Below, one piece after another: positions 57,978 through 64,000 of a stretch of 64,000 bases of DNA (the stretch's first letter is position 1; each line of letters opens with the position of its first letter). The notes below the pieces were generated by a model. That model saw nothing but the letters and a program-made list of their open reading frames with translations, was not told the DNA's origin and did not search any database. Source of the DNA: Blepharisma japonicum (lineage: Eukaryota; Ciliophora; Heterotrichea; Heterotrichida; Blepharismidae). The stretch covers positions 1-64,000 of the forward strand of contig CATKHK010000100.1 in the NCBI GenBank assembly GCA_949751835.1, given 5' to 3'. The translations under genes were made by a program, and so were the position numbers.

Positions 57978-59442
57978 TTAATCCGAAATATTAGGCTTAT
58001 ATAAAGCAATAATTATGTCTCTGTATCTTCCCAAGTCAGATTCAGGAGCAGCATTAATTTCTTGAATTTTTTGTAATCCCCCGCTCTGTGCAAATGCATT
58101 TTTAGCTTCTAAATCGCTTGACAATATTTTAGCAAGCTGATTAATCACATGCTTCAGTATAATAGGTGGAGCCAGCTGTAATAATTCTTCAAGTGTTGGC
58201 AAATTGGTGCACATTTTCAAAATAAGTTTTAGGGCTTTTTTAGACTTAGATTTTAAGTCTTCACTGCTTTGCTCATCTATATAAGTATTTAATAAACAAC
58301 TTGGGACGCATAACTCTGCTAATGCATTAGCGTGATCAGGACTATGTCGACCTATTTGTCCTAAAGCCCATGCAGATGAACCTTTAATGACATATATGTT
58401 TTCACTTTGAAGAGCATTTTTTAAGGGTAAGATACATTTTGCATCAATAATTCTCATAGCCAAATTTTTATCAAAGGATCCTATATAGCCTAAAATCATA
58501 ATCCCATGCAATATTGTGTTTTCTTTAGCTTCAGATATATAATCAATAATATGTGTAATTCCACCTGCCTCAACTACTAATTTAGATAGTTGAAAGCTAT
58601 GCTTTACTATCTCTGTTATGCACATTGCTGCGCCCTTTCTTATAAGTATATCCTCATCTTTTAAACAGTCAAAAATTCTTGGGAAAATCCCAGCCTGAAT
58701 CACAGTTTTAGCAAGTTTAGCGCTATGCTTCGCTATTTGTGTTAGTAACTAAGCAAATGCAGGCTGGGTATTTCAGATTTGGGCAAGAGTTATTAATTAA
58801 TTGCGAAAGACGCTGAACTATCTTAGAATCAACAAGTTTTTGGGCAAGTTCTGCTGAATTCTTTGCGATATCAACAAATGTTTTGATAGCAATGCTGCTT
58901 AAATAAAAATCTGACTCATCTAGTCAATGGTCTAAAGCCTCAACAGTTCCAGCTTCAACCACATTAATTGCTAGCAAGGTGCTATGTCTTGCAATATTCC
59001 CAAGTGCCAGTGCCGCATTTTCTTTTACTGCAGGGTCTATATTACCTTGACAATTCAATACAAGTGCTTTGAGAGCCCCACTATCTACAACTGCTTGTTG
59101 AATTTCTGATTTTCTATTGGTGATAGCTCTAAGAAAAAATATACCAGCTTTTTTTGAAAATTTGCTATCTTCTAAAGATAGGACTATTTTAGGCAAAAAA
59201 TCATGATCAATAATTTCTTTGGCTATATCATTAGAATAGTAAACTAGACGACCAAGTGCCAAAGCTGCTGAATCTTGGATATCTGATATTTTATCAAATA
59301 GTAAAGGTTTTAACAAGTCAATTATCCCAGAGCTTTTAAAGTCATCAATATTTTGTGGAGAACCTGCTAATTCTGCTGCTTTTTCAGCGAAAAGTAAGTG
59401 ATCTTTTTGATATTCCTCTAATATCTCTTGAACGCTGCTCAT
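57978..59442 (-). pseudogene. SPAG6/PF16-like armadillo gene, frameshifted copy 3
   Basis: Armadillo-repeat gene nearly identical to the copy at 60024-61484. The upstream frame (from MSSVQEILEEYQ at 59442, through a TGA Trp) runs into TAG after CLVTNTNSEA, and a second frame takes over with IQAGIFPRIFDCL. Set beside copy 2, the cause is 7 extra bases at about 58742-58748. No 15- or 16-nt intron with GT...AG restores the frame, so it is probably a pseudogene, though the two parts are otherwise intact. Like copy 2 it diverges from true SPAG6 and lacks its last 25 or so residues. Confidence 0.75.
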
Positions 59443-59520
59443 TTCTGATAAATAATATTAAATCTTAATAAATCTAAATTATCAATAAAAATTTTAAAAT
59501 GGGATTAAATTTTTAGGTGA

Positions 59521-59920
59521 AAATTACTACTATAAAAACCTCAATAAAAAGCAGCTTTTAGTAAAAGAGTTAATTGAATCTCATAACTCTCAGCATGCTT
59601 TATATACAAAATCTGAGCAAAATAACAAATCTTTCAATACGCCATTATTAATCAAAGAACCTGCTAACTTTACATCAAAAAAATCAATTTTTACACCTCT
59701 TCATATCAGAACTCAAATCTGAACTCAATAAGGAAGAATATATTTTCTTCTAATGAAAAATATCACAAAGCTCTGGTGTCTAAAAAAACAGTATACGAAA
59801 CAGCTAATGATACTATATATAATAAAAAGCAAAATTTATCGGTGATTATTCTTACCATTTTAATTGTTTTGCTTTTTTATGCTTTATATATATTCTCGAA
59901 AGCTCATAAAATTACTTAAT
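59521..59920 (+). pseudogene. Dead 3' fragment of the tail-anchored coiled-coil gene
   Basis: Copies 57415-57819 of the intact gene, from YYKNLNKKQLLVKEL to the membrane tail and TAA. It lacks the first 380 codons. One base is missing in the poly-T stretch near 59690 (TCAATTTTTACACC for TCAACTTTTTGCACC) and six near 59770, and it has no start. It is a by-product of the tandem duplication. Confidence 0.88.
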
Positions 59921-60023
59921 AATACAGTTATTATTATAATTTAAATTTCTAAATTGTCAGTGATATCAATGATTATTTATAAATCAAAATATTTAAAATA
60001 TAAAAACTTAAGAATTATTGTTT

Positions 60024-61484
60024 TTAATTCGAAATATTAGGCTTATATAAAGCAATAATTATGTCTCTGTTTCTTCCCAAATCAGATTCAGGAGCAGCAT
60101 TAATTTCTTGGATTTTTTGTAATCCCCCTCTCTGTGCAAATGCATTTTTAGCTTCTAAGTCACTTGACAATATTTTAGCAAGCTGATTAATCACATGCTT
60201 CAGTATAATAGGTGGAGCCAGCTGTAATAATTCTTCAAGTGTTGGCAAATTGGTGCACATTTTCAAAATAAGTTTTAGGGCTCTTTTAGACTTAGATTTT
60301 AAGTCTAAACTGCTTTGCTCATCTATATAAGTATTTAATAAACAACTTGGGACATATAACTCTGCTAATGCATTAGCGTGATCAGGACTATGTCGACCTA
60401 TTTGTCCTAAACCCCATGCAGATGCAGCTTTAATGAAATCCTCGCTTTCACTTTGAAGAACATTTTTTAAAGGTAAGATACATTTTTCATCAATAATTCT
60501 CATAGCCAAATTTCCATCAAAGGCTCCTATAAAGGCTAAACTCATAATTCCAGGATATGTTGTGTCTCCTTTAGTTTCATTTATATAATCAATAATATGT
60601 GTAACTCCACCTGCATCTACTACTAATTTAGATAGTTGAAAGTTATGCTTTACTATCTCTCTTATGCACATTGCTGCTCACTTTCTTATAAGTATATCTT
60701 CATCTTTTAAAAGGTCAAAAATTTTTGGGAAAATCCCAGCCTGAACCACAGTTTCAGCAAGTTCAATGCTATGCTTTGCTATTTGTGCTAAGCAAATGCA
60801 GGCTGATAATTTCAGATTTGGGTAGGAGTTATTAATTAATTGAGGAAGACGCTGAACTATCTTAGAATCAACAAGTTTTTGGGCAAGTTCTGCTGAATTC
60901 TTTGCTATTTCAGAAAATGTTTTGATAGCAATGCTGCTTAAATAAAAATCTGACTCATCTAGTCAATGGTCTAAAACCTCAATAGTTCCAGCTTCAATCA
61001 CATTAATTGCTAGCAAAGTGCTATGACTTGCAATATTCCCAAGTGCCAGTGCCGCATTTTCTTTTATTACAGAGTCTATATCACCTTGACAATTCAATAC
61101 AAGTACTTTGAGAGCCCCACTATCTACAACTGCTTGTCGATGTTCTGATTCTCTATTTGTGATAGTTCTAAGAAAAAATATGCCAGCTTTTTTTGAAAAT
61201 TTGCTATCTTCTTCTAAAGATAGGACTATTTTAGGCAAAAAATCATGATCAATAATTTCTTTGGCTATATCATAAGAATAGTAAACTAGACGACCAAGTG
61301 CCAAAGCTGCTGAATCTTGGATATCTGATATTTTATCAAATAGTAAAGGTTTTAACAAGTCAATAATCCCAGAGCTTTTAAAGTCATCAATATTTTGTGG
61401 AGAACCTGCTAATTCTGCTGCTTTTTCAGCGAAAAGTAAGTGATCTTTTTGATATTCCTCTAATATCTCTTGAACGCTGCTCAT
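60024..61484 (-). CDS. SPAG6/PF16-like armadillo protein, divergent copy 2
   Basis: 486 residues through two TGA codons as Trp (60961 and 60678), with a complete frame. Armadillo repeats throughout, in the SPAG6 order: EEYQKDHLLFAEKAAELAGSPQNID (compare EEYQKARVTFVQTVAELATRPQNID in copy 1), AALALGRLVYYS, NAALALGNIA, SAWGLGQIGRHSPDHANALAEL. It is clearly a paralogue of the conserved copy at 61660-63180 but has changed much, and it ends KPNIS where SPAG6 goes on for 25 residues. Trp replaces Gly at RK-Trp-AAMC. SPAG6 builds the central pair of motile axonemes; a changed role for this copy is likely. Confidence 0.85.
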
Positions 61485-61659
61485 TTCTGATAAATAATAT
61501 TAAATCTCCATAAATCTAAATTATAAATAAAATTTTTAAAATGGGATTAAATTTATAGGTGAAAATTACTATAATTTAATGATTTTAATTAATTTTAGCC
61601 ACTATATAATATCATTTAAAGTTTTTTGATATAAATTAATATCTAAATTATTAAAAAGT

Positions 61660-63180
61660 CTAAGACTGATTGTAATCTTCAATTTTCTTCAGTAAAGTTT
61701 CTGCATAGTTAGGTGAATAATAAGAAACAATATCAGAAGGATACAAACTATTAATCGCTTCTTTATATTCTCTCAACTTAGTCCCAGGTGGTGCGTCAAT
61801 TTCTTGCACCTTTTGCAGTCCTCCGCTCTGCACAAACGTTTTCCTCGCTGCTATATCATGTGGCAGCGTCTTTGCGAACTGATTAATCACATATTTCAGT
61901 ATATTAGGAGGAGCCAGTTGTAATAATGGTTCAAGAGCAGGCAAATAAGTACATTTTTCAACGATGGATTTTAAGGCCCTTTTAGATTTCGCTTTTAAGT
62001 CTTCACTGCCTTGTTCGTCTATATAAGCAGCTAATAAGCAGTTAGGAATGTCTAATTCTGCTAATGCTCTAGCATGATCTGCACTATGGCGGCCAATTTG
62101 TCCTAACGACCACGCTGATGCTGCTTTTATATGGTCTTCTCCTTCATTTTTAAGGGCATCTTTAAGTGGTGGGATACCTTTGGAGACTATAACACCCATA
62201 GCTAAACTTTCGTCAAAAGCACCTATATATCCTAACGTCATAATTCCAGGCAGTCTTGGATTTCCTTTAACTTCACTTATATAGTCCACAATAGCTGCTG
62301 CTCCACCTGCGTTTACTATCAGTTTTGCTAATGCAGGGTTATGTTTAGCAATTTCTCTTATGCAAGTAGCTGCATTTTTTCTCACGTGCATGTCGACATC
62401 TTTTAAGCAGTTAAGAATTCTTGGGAAAATTTCAGCCTCGACCACGGATTCTGCGAGTTCTGTAGTATGCTTGGCTATTTGTGCCAAACAAGAACAGACT
62501 TGGCGTTTTAATTGTGAGTCTGGATGGTTGATGTATTGAGAAAGATGCTGAACTGCCATGGCATCGACTACTTTTTGGGCTAATTCAGCTGAATGGCGGG
62601 CTATGTCGCTAAGAGCACTTGCAGCAATTCTTCTGAGGGAAAGTTCTGGTTCTTGCACACATAGGACTAAAAGTCCTACAGCTCCAGCTTCAACTACACT
62701 ATTTGCGAGCTGACTATTATGTCTTGCAATGTACCCAAGAGCCCATGCTGCACTTTCTTTCACACCAGGATCGAATTCTTCAAGACAAGTTACAAGGGAT
62801 TCAAGAGCTCCACTGCCTACAATTGCCTGTGCAAGCTCTGCTGAGTGTTTTGCAACAGCTCTCAGGACAAATGCGGCAGCTTTCTTGTAAAACCTGTTTT
62901 GCTCAGCTAAAGAATTCACTAACTGAGGCAAAATGCCGTGGGCAACCACTTGTTCAGCTAAGTCGTCAGAATAGTTAGCTAGACGGCCAAGGGCTAAGGC
63001 GGCTGATTGTTGGATGCTTGGGACGTTATCAAGGAGTAATGGATTCAGCAAAGCCATAACCCCTGCACTTTGTAAAGCGTCGATATTTTGTGGGCGGGTT
63101 GCAAGTTCTGCTACTGTTTGTACGAACGTTACACGAGCTTTTTGGTACTCCTCGAACGGTTGAAGAACTGCTCTGCTCAT
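61660..63180 (-). CDS. SPAG6: SPAG6/PF16 central-pair protein
   Basis: 506 residues, very close to human SPAG6 and Chlamydomonas PF16 along its whole length. Armadillo repeats begin with EYQKARVTFVQTVAELATRPQNID; other blocks are AALALGRLANYSDDLAEQVV, LAEQNRFYKKAAAFVLRAVAKHS, FDPGVKESAAWALGYIARHN, SAWSLGQIGRHS, and the C-terminal PSDIVSYYSPNYAETLLKKI. The protein stabilises the C1 microtubule of the axonemal central pair, needed for ciliary beating. No intron, no TGA Trp, codon use richer in GC than the two derived copies. The stop is TAG at 61660. Confidence 0.97.
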   Translation of the reverse strand: MSRAVLQPFEEYQKARVTFVQTVAELATRPQNIDALQSAGVMALLNPLLLDNVPSIQQSAALALGRLANYSDDLAEQVVAHGILPQLVNSLAEQNRFYKKAAAFVLRAVAKHSAELAQAIVGSGALESLVTCLEEFDPGVKESAAWALGYIARHNSQLANSVVEAGAVGLLVLCVQEPELSLRRIAASALSDIARHSAELAQKVVDAMAVQHLSQYINHPDSQLKRQVCSCLAQIAKHTTELAESVVEAEIFPRILNCLKDVDMHVRKNAATCIREIAKHNPALAKLIVNAGGAAAIVDYISEVKGNPRLPGIMTLGYIGAFDESLAMGVIVSKGIPPLKDALKNEGEDHIKAASAWSLGQIGRHSADHARALAELDIPNCLLAAYIDEQGSEDLKAKSKRALKSIVEKCTYLPALEPLLQLAPPNILKYVINQFAKTLPHDIAARKTFVQSGGLQKVQEIDAPPGTKLREYKEAINSLYPSDIVSYYSPNYAETLLKKIEDYNQS

Positions 63181-64000
63181 TTTTTGATTATTAAGTATGG
63201 CATTCTTCTTAAAGTTAGCTTAGAAAATCGAAAAATTTTTTGAAATTAATTAATTCAAAAATATGAAGGAATTTTAAAGCATGCACAAGGATAAGCTAAG
63301 TATTATTGAAGAAAAGATTATAAATGAGAAATTTTTATAAATTTTTGCAATTATGACAAGAAAAATATATCCAAAAAGAGTGCGAGGAAATGCGGAAGGA
63401 GTTATATAAAGAAAAGAGATTTTTAGAAATTTTTGATTATATTTAGAGGTAAGAATAATTAATTTAAGAATTAAAATAAGTTGGAGAGAAAATTAGGTGT
63501 TCAAACTTTTTATTCGACTATCGGATATAAATAGCTTTATTTAAAAGGATGTATGCTTTAACTATAATAAATTAAGGATAAATATGAAGAATTAATTTTA
63601 TATCTTTATTTCTTATTTTGAGAATATTCGTAATTCCTCTTTTTAAGTTATCTTAATTTAGAGTATTTTTTAGTATTATCATTTTGGTTATTTTATAAGC
63701 TCCTGAAACGAGTCTCTATGCCAAAATTCAAAATAAAAATCTAAAAATTGTCAGAAGGCGCCAGAAATAAGTAAATCTATTATAAATCTTTCTCTTTATT
63801 TTCTTTGATTCTTGAAATTTATATAAAATCTAAGCTTTGATTTTTTCTTAACTATTGAAAAATGTGATTAATTTTTCACCAGTCATATTTAGTAATCTTA
63901 AATAATTTTTTAATTCTTTAAACCTAGAGAAACACATAAAGATATTTAATAATAAAATAAATTCAGATCCAGATGGAGTATTTTTTATCATAATAATTTG
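63181..64000. other. AT-rich stretch at the window end
   Basis: About 820 bp with the SPAG6 promoter at its left. No open frame, telomeric repeat or RNA gene is seen before the window ends. Confidence 0.45.

Larger units (their letters stand above)
57417..61580. repeat. Tandem duplication of a ~2.1-kb unit
   Basis: The stretch from about 57417 to 59520 recurs at about 59521 to 61580. Each unit holds the 3' end of the tail-anchored gene and a SPAG6-like gene on the other strand, then the same upstream tail (ATTAAATTT.TAGGTGAAAATTACT). The second unit begins abruptly inside the coding sequence of the first gene; ACTATAA is found at both parental ends and at the junction, which suggests joining by microhomology. 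The two units are very similar throughout, so the event is fairly young. Confidence 0.88.

Noticed and set aside
58724-58740. A 17-nt GT...AG intron across the frameshift of SPAG6 copy 3
   Set aside because: The other introns are exactly 15 nt; removing 17 nt does not restore the frame, and the copy-2 sequence shows the AG part to be coding.

Overview
The window looks like a piece of the somatic (macronuclear) genome of a heterotrich ciliate, most likely Blepharisma or a close relative. Three things in the sequence point there. (1) UGA is read as tryptophan: many long genes are cut by in-frame TGA exactly where their families have Trp (WD dipeptides, the P-loop Trp of a kinase, the Trp of IQ motifs, a fourfold repeat). 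Every gene I can close ends in TAA or TAG. (2) Four introns can be placed with certainty. Each is exactly 15 nt, starts GTA, ends TAG and has A at position 10. (3) The DNA is AT-rich, intergenic gaps are often only 3-90 bp, and cilia genes are common. No transposon, viral relic, CRISPR array or rRNA was seen.

Layout. 0.3-1.3 kb: a protein built of four tandem ubiquitin-fold-like repeats. 1.3-15.6 kb: a minus-strand tandem array of three plasma-membrane-type Ca2+-ATPases with decayed fragments of further copies between them, and loose spacing. 16.7-30.8 kb: a dense block with an SVIP-like protein, an IQ-motif protein, the cleavage/polyadenylation factor WDR33/Pfs2, an STPGR (SHIPPO) axonemal protein, an RBR-like protein lacking the catalytic Cys, several nuclear or unknown proteins, an outer-dynein-arm docking-type coiled coil, the SUMO E1 subunit UBA2, a rhodanese-dual-specificity phosphatase and a TPR/RRM-like protein. 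31.8-41.6 kb: a YANK-type AGC kinase, 3-hydroxyisobutyryl-CoA hydrolase, an Ssn6-like TPR protein, a very large CD36-family membrane protein and a membrane-anchored P-loop NTPase. 42.2 kb: tRNA-Ser(CGA). 42.4-53.4 kb: a coiled-coil protein, a double-FHA protein, a possible LYR-like protein, a C9orf78/TLS1 splicing factor, a mitochondrial branched-chain aminotransferase, and a 1730-residue amylase-like/GT5 glycogen synthase/glycogen-binding fusion. 54-63.2 kb: a zinc-finger protein, GSK3, a tail-anchored coiled-coil protein, and three SPAG6/PF16 genes, two of them products of a recent 2.1-kb tandem duplication that also carried the 3' end of the neighbouring gene.

Functional themes are Ca2+ export, cilium structure (STPGR, ODA docking, SPAG6), ubiquitin/SUMO biology (Ubl repeats, RBR, UBA2, SVIP-like), RNA processing (WDR33, TLS1), valine catabolism (BCAT and HIBCH) and glucan synthesis. 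The genes do not form operons, although several co-oriented neighbours lie only 25-90 bp apart and two convergent pairs have stop codons 3 and 5 bp apart.
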